Origin: Saccharibacillus deserti
GTDB lineage: Bacteria; Bacillota; Bacilli; Paenibacillales; Paenibacillaceae
NCBI RefSeq assembly: GCF_013618475.1
Contig: NZ_JABJVN010000003.1
Coordinates: forward strand, 310,001-374,000
DNA: 64,000 nt
Reading direction: 5' to 3'
This document shows, piece by piece, positions 35,209 through 42,430 of the stretch. The number at the start of each line of letters is the position of its first letter. Position 1 is the stretch's first letter. The notes beneath the pieces are model-generated. The model was not told the DNA's origin and did not search any database. It saw only the letters and a list, made by a program, of their open reading frames with translations. Position numbers and translations under genes: made by a program.

Positions 35209-35492
35209 TTATCCATGATGCGGCGCGGCGGATGAGTCGATCTCCGGGCCGCGGATGTGCCGCTTTGCGGGCAGCATGTCTTTGCGCCGATAGATGCCGA
35301 GGATCAGGCCGATGATCGCGCAGTGCACGATCGTCGAACTTCCGCCGTAACCGATAAACGGCAGCAGCAGGCTCGTAAAAGGCAGCAGGCTGAGCGAAGC
35401 GCCGATGCCGTACACCCACTGCCCAGCCAGCAGAATCGACAAGCCGGCAGCCAGCGAATCGAGCCTTTGAGCAGTTCTTTGCTTACTTTCAT
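35209..35492 (-). pseudogene. deletion scar joining a PadR-type gene start to an FtsW/RodA/SpoVE gene end
   Basis: On the minus strand, AAAGGAG is followed by ATG at 35492 and eleven codons reading MKVSKELLKGS, the very common start of PadR-family regulators. From about 35460, in another frame, the DNA reads DSLAAGLSILLAGQWVYGIG and later LLPFIGYGGSSTIVHCAIIG, the characteristic end of FtsW/RodA/SpoVE cell-cycle membrane proteins, to a stop at 35209. PadR and FtsW-like genes often sit together in Bacillales, so a deletion removing most of both genes explains the junction. The 62-codon frame starting at 35492 continues out of frame and is not a functional product. Confidence 0.7.
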
Positions 35493-35665
35493 CGCGCCGA
35501 TTCTCCTTTGGGATTATACATAGAATTACTATGTATCGTAAATCTAGGCCTGTGTATTGTTAACCTTTCGAAGGAAAAAAAAGGAATCGGCAGGAATCCG
35601 CACCGTGCGGCGCGAATGCTAAGCGGGGCAGAGATAAGACGATCATACATGTACAGGGGGTTGTC

Positions 35666-37210
35666 ATGAAAAAGCTTGGAATCACGCTGCTGACGCTGAT
35701 GCTGCTCGTCCTGACATTGGCACCGGCGGGACGGTCGCAGGCCGCGGGAGCGAATACCGTCGATCCGTCCGTTACCTATACCTATGGAGTGCTTACCCGC
35801 GATATTCGCGAGCTGGCCGCCAAATATCCGGATCTGATCGAATACAAATCGATCGGCAAAACGCTGTACGGACGGGAGATCTGGGCTGTCGGATTGGGCA
35901 GCGGCAGCGCGACGGTCTTTTTTAACGGATCGCACCATGCCCGGGAATGGCTGACGACGACGCTCAACATGACGATGATCGAACAGTATGCGGCGGCTTA
36001 TACGGCGAACCGCAGGTTTGAAGGCTACGATGTCCGCGATATTCTGGGCAAAACGAAGATCTGGTTCGTCCCGATGGTCAATCCGGACGGGGTGACGCTT
36101 CAGCAGACGGGCCTGCAGTCTTTTCCCGCCAGTGTCCACAAAGCGCTGATCGCCATGAACGACGGCAGCCGCAGCTTCAAGCGCTGGAAAGCGAACGCGC
36201 AGGGCGTGGACCCGAACCGGCAGTATGACGCAAATTGGCGGGAGCTGGTCAACAACTATCATTATCCGCACTGGATGGGGCACAAAGGAACGGCTCCGAT
36301 GACCGCCCGCGAAAATAAAGCGATGATCGCGTTCACGTACGAAATCGATCCGGAAATCGCGGTCTCGTATCATTCGGCCGGGCGGATTCTGTATTGGAAC
36401 TTCCGTACGCCGGCCGCCAACGTGGCACGCGACAAGCGTCTGGCGAATATATTTACGGCATTTACCGGGTACAGCCAAGTCAGTCCAAGCTATAATTCGA
36501 ACGGCGGAGGCGGCTACACGGACTGGTTTATCCAGAAGCTTGGCCGTCCCGCTTTTACGCCCGAGATCGGGATCAAGAACGGAGAGACCCATCTCCCGCT
36601 GTCGGCGTTCGGGGAAGAATGGCGCCGCAACAAGAAAATCGGTCTGTGGATCGCCCAGGAAGGCTACTCCCTGTGGGCGGCCAAGAACCGGGCGGCGGTC
36701 AAACCGGTCTCGCTGTTCCTCGACGGCAAGCGGGTGGAAGGCGATCCGGCGGCGTTCAGCGAAGACGGCGCGACGTACGTCTCGTACAAGCCGCTGCTGA
36801 CTGCCCTGGGCTATCGCTTGACCTGGGACGGCGCGGCCAAGTCGGTGACGGGGAACGGTCCTTCCGGCACTTTCCGCTTCGCGCTCGGACAAGCGCAGGC
36901 CGAGATTGACGGACAGCCGGTGAAGCTGCCGGCAGCTCCGCGGCTGTACGAAGGCAGCGTCTACGTGCCGGTACGGCTGGTGAGCCAGGCTTCCGGCGCG
37001 GTACTGACCGTTCAGAGCGGCACCGGAGCGGTATCGCTCAAGAGTCCCGCCGTCCGGGTGGCACCTGCGGTGCCGGATACACCGGCCGCTGCGGAACAAC
37101 CGGCGGCGCCTGTGCCGGCAGTCGCACCGGAGGCTCCGGCAGCGACCGTTCCGTCCGGGGTTCCCGTCAACGAAGGCACGGTTCTGCCGAATGCGGCGGG
37201 AACGCCGTAA
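35666..37210 (+). CDS. secreted M14 family zinc carboxypeptidase with copper amine oxidase-like domain
   Basis: A 514-residue exported enzyme. There is a signal peptide at 1-~27 ending in AGRSQAAGA. The peptidase domain (~35-335) has zinc ligands His91 and Glu94 in HAREW and His236 in SYHSAG, the substrate-binding DPNRQYDANW motif, and general base Glu300 in TPEIG. A beta-rich domain (~345-460) resembles the copper amine oxidase N-terminal-like domain common in secreted Paenibacillus proteins, and the last ~50 residues are Pro/Ala/Val-rich. It should trim peptides or cell-wall peptides outside the cell. The ATG at 35666 follows AGGGGGTTGTC. Confidence 0.9.
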   Translation: MKKLGITLLTLMLLVLTLAPAGRSQAAGANTVDPSVTYTYGVLTRDIRELAAKYPDLIEYKSIGKTLYGREIWAVGLGSGSATVFFNGSHHAREWLTTTLNMTMIEQYAAAYTANRRFEGYDVRDILGKTKIWFVPMVNPDGVTLQQTGLQSFPASVHKALIAMNDGSRSFKRWKANAQGVDPNRQYDANWRELVNNYHYPHWMGHKGTAPMTARENKAMIAFTYEIDPEIAVSYHSAGRILYWNFRTPAANVARDKRLANIFTAFTGYSQVSPSYNSNGGGGYTDWFIQKLGRPAFTPEIGIKNGETHLPLSAFGEEWRRNKKIGLWIAQEGYSLWAAKNRAAVKPVSLFLDGKRVEGDPAAFSEDGATYVSYKPLLTALGYRLTWDGAAKSVTGNGPSGTFRFALGQAQAEIDGQPVKLPAAPRLYEGSVYVPVRLVSQASGAVLTVQSGTGAVSLKSPAVRVAPAVPDTPAAAEQPAAPVPAVAPEAPAATVPSGVPVNEGTVLPNAAGTP

Positions 37211-37231
37211 GGCAGCGACAGGCCGGGAGGG

Positions 37232-37261
37232 TTGACGGCACGGGGTGCGCGGTGGTACAAC
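37232..37261 (+). promoter_or_regulatory. candidate sigma-A promoter of proS leader
   Basis: TTGACG and TACAAC are separated by 18 bases, shortly before the T-box leader. Confidence 0.45.
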
Positions 37262-37267
37262 TAGTCC

Positions 37268-37623
37268 ATTGGCCGGCAGGCAAGACTCGGCCAGCCGATC
37301 CTAACTTCGATCAACAGCCATGACCGGAACCCTAACCCGCGAACGCCGCCGTATGCTGCGGCGCATCCGTCTGCCGACAGAGAAGAATCCCTTGAGCTGC
37401 GAGGATTTCCGGCAGGCCCGCGGCGGTCCTATTCCGCGAGCTGCGGCGCTTCAATCGCCGCCGGCCGTCCCCGTTACCGGACATCGAGCCTTTTTGCGCC
37501 GCTGCGGCTGCCGACCGGATATCCGTCTCTCGAGGGGATCCGCTGCGGTTCGCCTGCGCAGGAAGGGAACCAGGGTGGTACCGCGAAGACGCATTCGTCC
37601 CTAACGAATGCGTCTTTTTTGTG
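37268..37623 (+). promoter_or_regulatory. T-box leader of proS
   Basis: The conserved T-box core AGGGTGGTACCGCG lies at 37573-37586. It is followed at once by a terminator: AAGACGCATTCGT pairs with ACGAATGCGTCTT and runs into TTTTTTG (to 37623). The ~300 bases before it are strongly structured and would hold stem I with the specifier. By the known mechanism, uncharged tRNA pairs with the specifier and T-box and lets transcription continue. Proline specificity is inferred from the downstream gene; I could not place the specifier codon with confidence. The left limit is set from the candidate promoter. Confidence 0.88.
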
Positions 37624-37681
37624 TTCTCCGCCCGTGCTTCATCCGTTTGGCCCACCCATTTTTTCGAAGGAGAGATTTGTT

Positions 37682-39388
37682 ATGAAACAAAGTCAACTGT
37701 TGATCCCTACCCTGCGCGAAGCGCCTGCGGACGCCGAGGCGGCCAGCCACAAGCTTATGCTGCGCGCCGGATTGATCCGCCAGCTCGCCTCCGGCGTGTA
37801 TACCTATCTGCCGCTCGGCTTCCGGGTGCTGAGAAAAGTCCAGGAGATCGTCCGCGAGGAAATGGACCGAGCGGGTGCGCAGGAACTGCTCATGCCGGCG
37901 ATGCAGCCGGCCGAACTGTGGCGCGAATCGGGACGCTATGAGGTGTACGGTCCGGAGCTGATCCGGCTCAAAGACCGTCACGACCGCGAATTTGCGCTCG
38001 GACCCACGCATGAGGAAGTCATCACCTCGCTGGTCGCAGGCGAAGTCAGCTCGTACCGCCAGCTGCCGATGACCCTGTACCAGATCCAGACCAAGTATCG
38101 CGACGAACGCCGTCCGCGCTTCGGTCTGCTGCGCGGCCGCGAATTTCTGATGAAGGACGCTTATTCGTTCGGGCGAAGCTGGGAAGAGCTGGACGAGACA
38201 TACCGGGCGATGTACGACGCCTATACGCGGATTTTCACGCGGGTCGGTCTGAACTTCCGTGCCGTTCAGGCAGATGCGGGAGCGATCGGCGGCGAAGGGG
38301 AGACGCATGAATTCATGGCTTTGGCGGAGATCGGCGAAGATACCATCGTCGTCAGCGAGAACGGGACCTATGCGGCCAATCTCGAGAAGGCGGAGATGTT
38401 CTGGGAAGAACCGGCGGCCGCCGATTCGGATATTCCGGCTATGAACCGCGTGCATACGCCGGGCGTGCATACGATCGATCAGCTGTGCGTCCATTTCTCG
38501 ATCGAAGCTTCGGCGCTGATCAAGACGCTGCTGTATCTCGTCGACGACCAGCCGGTCGCGGTGGCCGTTCGCGGAGACCGCGAAGTGAACGAGACCAAAG
38601 TCCTCAACGCGCTGGGAGGAGAGCGGATCGAGCTGGCGGATGCGGCTGCCGTGGAACGTCTCACCGGAGCGGCTGTCGGCTTCGCCGGTCCGGCCGGGCT
38701 TGCGGGCGTTACGCTGCTCGTCGACCGCGAAGTGCAGGTTATGCCTGCGGGAATCGCCGGTGCCAACGAAACGGACTATCATATGGAAAACGTCAAGCCG
38801 GGCAGGGATTTCAACAGCGAGAGAGTCGGAGATTTCCGCAACGCGGCCGAAGGAGACCGGAGTCCGGACGGAAGCGGGATGCTGCAGTTCTACCGGGGAA
38901 TCGAAGTCGGCCATGTATTCAAGCTCGGCACCAAATACAGCGAGAAGCTTGGCGCGAACTATCTGGATGAAGGAGGCCGCCGCCAGACCGCCGTTATGGG
39001 CTGTTACGGGATCGGCATCTCGCGGATTCTGTCCGCCGTCGTCGAACAGCATTACGACGAGAACGGCATTCTGTGGCCGCCGGAAATCGCACCTGCGGCG
39101 GTGCATATCATTCCGGCTTCGGCCAAGGACAAAGGGCAGATGCAGCTTGCGCTGGCGCTCTATCGGCGCTTTACCGAAGCCGGCATCGAAGCGCTGCTGG
39201 ACGACCGCGACGAGCGGGCCGGCGTCAAATTCAAAGATGCCGATTTGATCGGCCTTCCGTACCGGATCGTGGTTGGGCGGGAAGCGGCCGAAGGACGGGT
39301 CGAGTTCAAGGCGCGCGCTTTCGAAGGCAAAGAAGCGATGACGGCGGATGAAGCATTCGGGCGTGTTGCTGTTCAGAAGCAGGATTGA
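37682..39388 (+). CDS. proS: prolyl-tRNA synthetase
   Basis: A 568-residue bacterial-type class II enzyme that charges tRNA-Pro. Class II motifs are visible: motif 1 around [20 protein letters not shown], motif 2 in [23 protein letters not shown], and motif 3 in [11 protein letters not shown]. The inserted editing domain spans ~220-400 and removes mischarged alanine, and an anticodon-binding domain ends the protein (~470-568). The start at 37682 is after GAAGGAGAG. The longer open frame runs into the T-box terminator and is not real. Control by the T-box leader means it rises when charged tRNA-Pro is low. Confidence 0.96.
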   Translation: MKQSQLLIPTLREAPADAEAASHKLMLRAGLIRQLASGVYTYLPLGFRVLRKVQEIVREEMDRAGAQELLMPAMQPAELWRESGRYEVYGPELIRLKDRHDREFALGPTHEEVITSLVAGEVSSYRQLPMTLYQIQTKYRDERRPRFGLLRGREFLMKDAYSFGRSWEELDETYRAMYDAYTRIFTRVGLNFRAVQADAGAIGGEGETHEFMALAEIGEDTIVVSENGTYAANLEKAEMFWEEPAAADSDIPAMNRVHTPGVHTIDQLCVHFSIEASALIKTLLYLVDDQPVAVAVRGDREVNETKVLNALGGERIELADAAAVERLTGAAVGFAGPAGLAGVTLLVDREVQVMPAGIAGANETDYHMENVKPGRDFNSERVGDFRNAAEGDRSPDGSGMLQFYRGIEVGHVFKLGTKYSEKLGANYLDEGGRRQTAVMGCYGIGISRILSAVVEQHYDENGILWPPEIAPAAVHIIPASAKDKGQMQLALALYRRFTEAGIEALLDDRDERAGVKFKDADLIGLPYRIVVGREAAEGRVEFKARAFEGKEAMTADEAFGRVAVQKQD

Positions 39389-39449
39389 AGGCTCGGGAAA
39401 AGGGCGGGCCTGGATCGATTCCCGGCTGTTCCGAATCGGCAAAAAGGGA

Positions 39450-39479
39450 TTGACAGCAAATGTAGTTTTCTTTTATAAT
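39450..39479 (+). promoter_or_regulatory. consensus sigma-A promoter of the first c-di-GMP riboswitch unit
   Basis: TTGACA and TATAAT match the consensus perfectly, with an 18-base spacer. Transcription would start near 39486, about 25 bases before the first aptamer. Confidence 0.85.
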
Positions 39480-39510
39480 TGGGATAGCTAAATAACCGTT
39501 TGAAAGAGAA

Positions 39511-39581
39511 AAGCAAACCGGATCGAAAGACCGGGACGCAAAGTCTGGAATCTACAGCGGGGCCTTCCGCTATGATCGTCC
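39511..39581 (+). promoter_or_regulatory. c-di-GMP-I (GEMM-I) riboswitch, copy 1
   Basis: The GEMM-I core is readable: GCAAACC at 39513, a GAAA tetraloop hairpin, then GGGACGCAAAG at 39533-39543, followed by a second hairpin arm (AGCGG/CCGCT). A terminator stands directly after the aptamer. The second arm differs from the commonest consensus, so a covariance search should confirm the class. It is followed by a tandem copy 179 bases downstream. Confidence 0.78.
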
Positions 39582-39612
39582 GACCGCCACAATTTATTGT
39601 GGCGGTCTTTTG
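39582..39612 (+). terminator. terminator of riboswitch copy 1
   Basis: The 11-bp stem GACCGCCACAA / TTGTGGCGGTC is followed by TTTTG. The same hairpin recurs after copy 2. Confidence 0.88.
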
Positions 39613-39689
39613 ATTTTTTCGGATTCTGGAGTCCCGGTGGTCCGGTTCTGCCGCAGTACCTCCCCCGCAGTTCCGTTCTCCCCCGAGAA

Positions 39690-39761
39690 AAGCAAACCAG
39701 CCGAAAGGCTGGGACGCAAAGTCAGGAATCTAAGGCGAGCCCCCACTCGTCAAGATCGTCC
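39690..39761 (+). promoter_or_regulatory. c-di-GMP-I (GEMM-I) riboswitch, copy 2
   Basis: GCAAACC at 39692, hairpin AGCC-GAAA-GGCT, then GGGACGCAAAG. The tail ATCGTCCGACCGCCAC is shared with copy 1, so the two aptamer-terminator units are a tandem duplication with diverged hairpin arms. It lies about 90 bases before the small gene at 39853. Confidence 0.78.
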
Positions 39762-39793
39762 GACCGCCACAATTTATTGTGGCGGTTTTTTTG
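39762..39793 (+). terminator. terminator of riboswitch copy 2
   Basis: ACCGCCACAA / TTGTGGCGGT stem followed by TTTTTTTG. It is nearly identical to the copy 1 terminator. Confidence 0.9.
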
Positions 39794-39852
39794 TGCCTTT
39801 TCTTGTACATATCCCCGCGGGACAGCCCCTTTCAACGAAAAAAGGAGATCAA

Positions 39853-40023
39853 ATGATGCAGATGGCAGACAGAATGGAAACAGCGGAAGCGATCGAAATG
39901 GCACAGGCGGCGCAGGCGGCCAAAGCGGCACGGATGGCGAAAGTCATGCGGGCGGCGGAAGCGATGCGGCAGGCCAAGATGATCCCGGCTCTTCAGCCGC
40001 TGAGATTCGGAAAAGGATACTGA
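39853..40023 (+). CDS. 56-residue Met/Ala-rich small protein behind tandem c-di-GMP riboswitches
   Basis: A small frame with an excellent ribosome site (AAAGGAGATCAA, then ATGATG). The protein MMQMADRMETAEAIEMAQAA... is rich in Met, Ala, Glu, Lys and Arg and should form one long helix (residues ~3-45), ending PALQPLRFGKGY. There is no signal peptide or strong membrane segment. Two aptamer-terminator units precede it and a perfect 12-bp terminator follows, so it forms its own tightly controlled transcript. I do not know the function; a helical partner of a surface or motility protein is one possibility. A longer frame starting at 39610 runs through the riboswitch and is not real. Confidence 0.75.
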   Translation: MMQMADRMETAEAIEMAQAAQAAKAARMAKVMRAAEAMRQAKMIPALQPLRFGKGY

Positions 40024-40037
40024 ACGAAAAAGCGGAC

Positions 40038-40077
40038 AGCCGTATTCAATATAAACCTTGAATGCGGCTTTCGTTTT
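40038..40077 (+). terminator. terminator after the small protein gene
   Basis: AGCCGTATTCAA pairs over 12 bases with TTGAATGCGGCT (one G-T pair) and is followed by TTCGTTTTG. It separates the small gene from the sortase. Confidence 0.85.
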
Positions 40078-40160
40078 GTGTCATACTTTTAGGTTAGAAG
40101 GATTGCGGAAAGTACGGGGCTGCAAAAGGGTCCGGCTTTTTGAAGAAAGGAGTGGGCATA

Positions 40161-40838
40161 TTGAAGAAGGGGTGGCCTTATGTCATTATGCTGCTGGGGC
40201 TTTGCGTCGTCCTCTACCCGTCCGTAAATGGCTGGCTGGAAGACCGGACGCAGGATCAGCTGCTGCAGAAAGCGGAGGCGGCGAGCCGCCAGCCGTTGGA
40301 TCTGTCCAAGGTTTCCGGCGAAGCGGCGGTACCGGACTACGAGAAGATCTCGGATCTGCTGGACGAAGGCGACGGGGCAGGAGCGGAGCCGGCGGAAGCC
40401 GACGCGAAAGATCCGCAGGAAGGCGAGATACTGGGCGTGATCCGTTACGATAAGCTCAAGATCAAGCTGCCGGTCGTCGAAGGGGCAACGAAGGAAAATA
40501 TGCGAAGCGCGGCCGTGCACGTGACCGGAACCGGCTTGGCGGGCGCCGAAGGCAATATGGCCCTTGCCGCCCATCGTGCGCACAAAACGGGCAGACTGTT
40601 CAACCGGCTGAACGAAGCCAAAGTCGGCGACGTGATCGAAATCGATCAGGGCGGACAGACCTACCGGTATGAAGTGGACAAGATTCATATCGTTGAACCG
40701 ACGGACGTCTGGGTACTGGACCCGGTTCAAGGCGAGAAGGGGCTTACGCTGATTACATGCGATCCGCTGGTCAATCCCACGCACCGTCTCATTGTGCATG
40801 CGGTATTGAGCGACAGCCCTTCTTCGGCCGCAAATTGA
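40161..40838 (+). CDS. sortase, class D type
   Basis: A 225-residue membrane-anchored transpeptidase: a basic start and one N-terminal anchor (WPYVIMLLGLCVVLYPSV), a variable linker to ~85, then the sortase barrel. The catalytic triad is readable: His138 in AAHRAH, Cys200 in TLITCDP and Arg209 in THRLIVHA. Sortases cut sorting signals and link proteins to the cell wall. The TTG start at 40161 follows AAAGGAGTG at proper spacing; the in-frame TTG at 40140 has none. A terminator lies between it and the riboswitch-controlled small gene, so direct c-di-GMP control is uncertain. No LPxTG-type substrate is evident in the window. Confidence 0.9.
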   Translation: MKKGWPYVIMLLGLCVVLYPSVNGWLEDRTQDQLLQKAEAASRQPLDLSKVSGEAAVPDYEKISDLLDEGDGAGAEPAEADAKDPQEGEILGVIRYDKLKIKLPVVEGATKENMRSAAVHVTGTGLAGAEGNMALAAHRAHKTGRLFNRLNEAKVGDVIEIDQGGQTYRYEVDKIHIVEPTDVWVLDPVQGEKGLTLITCDPLVNPTHRLIVHAVLSDSPSSAAN

Positions 40839-40853
40839 ATATCCCATCCCGCC

Positions 40854-40886
40854 ATCCGCTCCCGATTTCCGGAGAGCGGATTTTTG
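40854..40886 (+). terminator. terminator after the sortase gene
   Basis: ATCCGCT pairs with AGCGGAT around a CC/GG-rich loop and is followed by TTTTTG. Confidence 0.8.
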
Positions 40887-41089
40887 CGCGCCGAACGGTT
40901 CTTTATATCCAATAAAATCGACTATAAAAGAAGATGTATAGATCTATACTTTTAATAGTAAATAAAAAGCAACTCGGCTTTAGGTACGGCTTTATGAACT
41001 TGAACAGGGATTTGGTAGGAAAGGGCAAAAAATTGCTTGCTAATTCTTTTTTTCATGGTACGATGAGACTAATAGAAGCTTTATCCCGA

Positions 41090-41168
41090 TAAATGGCAAA
41101 CCTGACTCGAAAGACAGGGACGCAAAGCTAAAGGGCCTTACCCGCAGGGGTTGGCAGCCAGCCGCCGA
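41090..41168 (+). promoter_or_regulatory. c-di-GMP-I (GEMM-I) riboswitch, copy 3
   Basis: GGCAAACC at 41095, a GAAA-capped hairpin (CTG..CAG arms), GGGACGCAAAGC, then GGGCCTTACCC and GGTTGGCAGCC, closely matching the GEMM-I consensus including both arms. AGCTTTTTTG follows at 41177, and AAAGCT of the aptamer core could pair with it, so copy 3 may act by termination. The 250-base gap before it (40838-41090) is AT-rich, presumably contains the promoter, and shows no gene. Confidence 0.9.
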
Positions 41169-41238
41169 AAGACAGAGCTTTTTTGTCGTATCCGCTTTTC
41201 CGTATTCGTTCTGCCGCACGGCCAAGATAAGACAACAA

Positions 41239-41316
41239 CGATAATGGCAAACCTGACTCGAAAGACAGGGACGCAAAGCTAAAGGGCCTTACCCGCAAGG
41301 GTTGGCAGCCAGCCGC
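41239..41316 (+). promoter_or_regulatory. c-di-GMP-I (GEMM-I) riboswitch, copy 4
   Basis: It is identical to copy 3 over about 75 bases except for one G-to-A change (GCAGGGG to GCAAGGG), 151 bases downstream. It ends directly at GAAAGGAG, the ribosome site of the transglutaminase-like gene, with no terminator between. It is therefore likely to act on translation or on access to the ribosome site. Confidence 0.9.
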
Positions 41317-41333
41317 CGAAAGGAGTTTTATCC

Positions 41334-42152
41334 ATGCGCAAATGGATGTCCAAGATTGTTCTCGCTCTGAGCTTGACTGCCGGCTTACTGCCCGAAGCCG
41401 CCGCACCGGCTTCGGCCGCTTCCGCAGCCGCAACCTGGCTCGACACCTCTTCCCTGGGTCAGGGAACGATCGGGGTCAGCTACAATTCCGCCGCTTCCAA
41501 GAGAGTCAAAGTCATGATCGCCAAGGCAAGCACGGTGTACACGTATGACCTGAACACATCGAAACCTTCCGAGAACTTCCCTCTTCAGTCGGGTGCGGGT
41601 TCGTACGAAGTGACCCTGCTCGAGAATACCGCAGGCAACAGCTACAAGAAGATCGGCTCGACTTCCGTCGAATTGAGCGCCGAAGATCAGACCAATGTCT
41701 TCCTCGGCTCCGTACAGAACGTCAACTGGAAAGAAGCCCGCAATGCGACGGCTTTGGCTGCCAAACTGACGGCCGGCAAGAAGAACGACAAAGAAAAAGC
41801 GCAGGCGATCTATAATTATGTAGCTTCCGCCATCAAATACGATAAAGAGCTGGCGAAGAAGGTGGGCACGGTCTACATTCCTTCCGCAGACGCAACGCTC
41901 GTTTCCAAAAAAGGAATCTGTTACGACTATGCTTCCCTGATGGCCGTCATGCTGAGAAGCTCGGGAGTTCCGACCAAGCTGGTCATGGGCAGCACTTCGT
42001 ACGTCAAGGAATATCACGCCTGGAACGAAATCTACCTCGACGGCAAATGGGTTATCGTGGATGCAACCGTCGATTCCGCCTACAAGCAGGCCGGCAAAGC
42101 GATTCCATTCGCCAAAGAAGCCAATAAATACAGCGTGCAAAAAGTATACTAA
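41334..42152 (+). CDS. secreted transglutaminase-like protein (paralogue 1)
   Basis: A 272-residue exported protein with a signal peptide at 1-~28 (IVLALSLTAGLLPEAAAPASA). A beta-rich domain fills ~30-130, and a transglutaminase-like cysteine protease fold ~130-272. The triad is intact: Cys196 in KGICYDYASLMAVMLR, His228 in YHAWNEIYL and Asp243 in WVIVDATVD. Such secreted enzymes cleave or crosslink proteins; the activity here is not known. It is preceded by tandem c-di-GMP riboswitches (copies 3 and 4), and its ribosome site lies right behind copy 4. It is similar throughout to the gene at 42431, so the pair arose by duplication. Confidence 0.88.
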   Translation: MRKWMSKIVLALSLTAGLLPEAAAPASAASAAATWLDTSSLGQGTIGVSYNSAASKRVKVMIAKASTVYTYDLNTSKPSENFPLQSGAGSYEVTLLENTAGNSYKKIGSTSVELSAEDQTNVFLGSVQNVNWKEARNATALAAKLTAGKKNDKEKAQAIYNYVASAIKYDKELAKKVGTVYIPSADATLVSKKGICYDYASLMAVMLRSSGVPTKLVMGSTSYVKEYHAWNEIYLDGKWVIVDATVDSAYKQAGKAIPFAKEANKYSVQKVY

Positions 42153-42198
42153 GCGATTGCGGAGTTCCTTCCTATAGGACCTTCCGGTCCCGCTTTCG

Positions 42199-42227
42199 AA
42201 GCCCCATCCAGGAGATGGGGCTTTTTT
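42199..42227 (+). terminator. terminator after transglutaminase-like gene 1
   Basis: AAGCCCCATC pairs perfectly with GATGGGGCTT and is followed by TTTTG. Confidence 0.93.
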
Positions 42228-42334
42228 GCGTTCAAATTTTTGGAGGAAATAGGAGCCGTTTCTCATTCGGGAAGGAGGGATTTGTCCGTTACAAACAGTA
42301 GGGACACGTACTCCATCCGAATACGATCCCCGCG

Positions 42335-42415
42335 CGATAAAGGCAAACCTGCTTTGAAAGACAGGGACGCAAAGCTAAAGGGCCTTACCCCGCAGGGGTT
42401 GGCAGCCAGTTATCG
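42335..42415 (+). promoter_or_regulatory. c-di-GMP-I (GEMM-I) riboswitch, copy 5
   Basis: The closing stem CGATAA (42335-42340) / TTATCG (42410-42415) encloses GGCAAACC, a GAAA-capped hairpin, GGGACGCAAAGC and the second arm GGGCCTTACCCC/GGGGTTGGCAGCC. It is the most complete copy. AAAGGAG, the ribosome site of the next gene, follows the closing stem directly, with no terminator, so control of translation is likely. Confidence 0.92.
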
Positions 42416-42430
42416 AAAGGAGTCTTGAAG

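Noticed and set aside
35304-35492. 62-codon minus-strand frame with a good ribosome site as a real small gene
   Set aside because: Only the first eleven codons are protein-like (PadR start); the rest is an out-of-frame reading of an FtsW-like tail.
37601-39442. 613-codon open frame on the minus strand over proS
   Set aside because: It mirrors proS codon for codon, has no ribosome site, and its translation is rich in His, Arg and Phe as expected for a GC-rich shadow frame.
39610-40023. 137-codon frame as the full form of the small protein
   Set aside because: It would start inside the riboswitch 1 terminator and read through riboswitch 2; a strong ribosome site precedes the short form at 39853.
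39511-42415. Five repeated GCAAACC...GGGACGCAAAG blocks as a possible CRISPR array
   Set aside because: Spacing is irregular (about 150-1400 bases), and each block is a structured GEMM-I aptamer placed before a gene; there are no spacers or cas genes.
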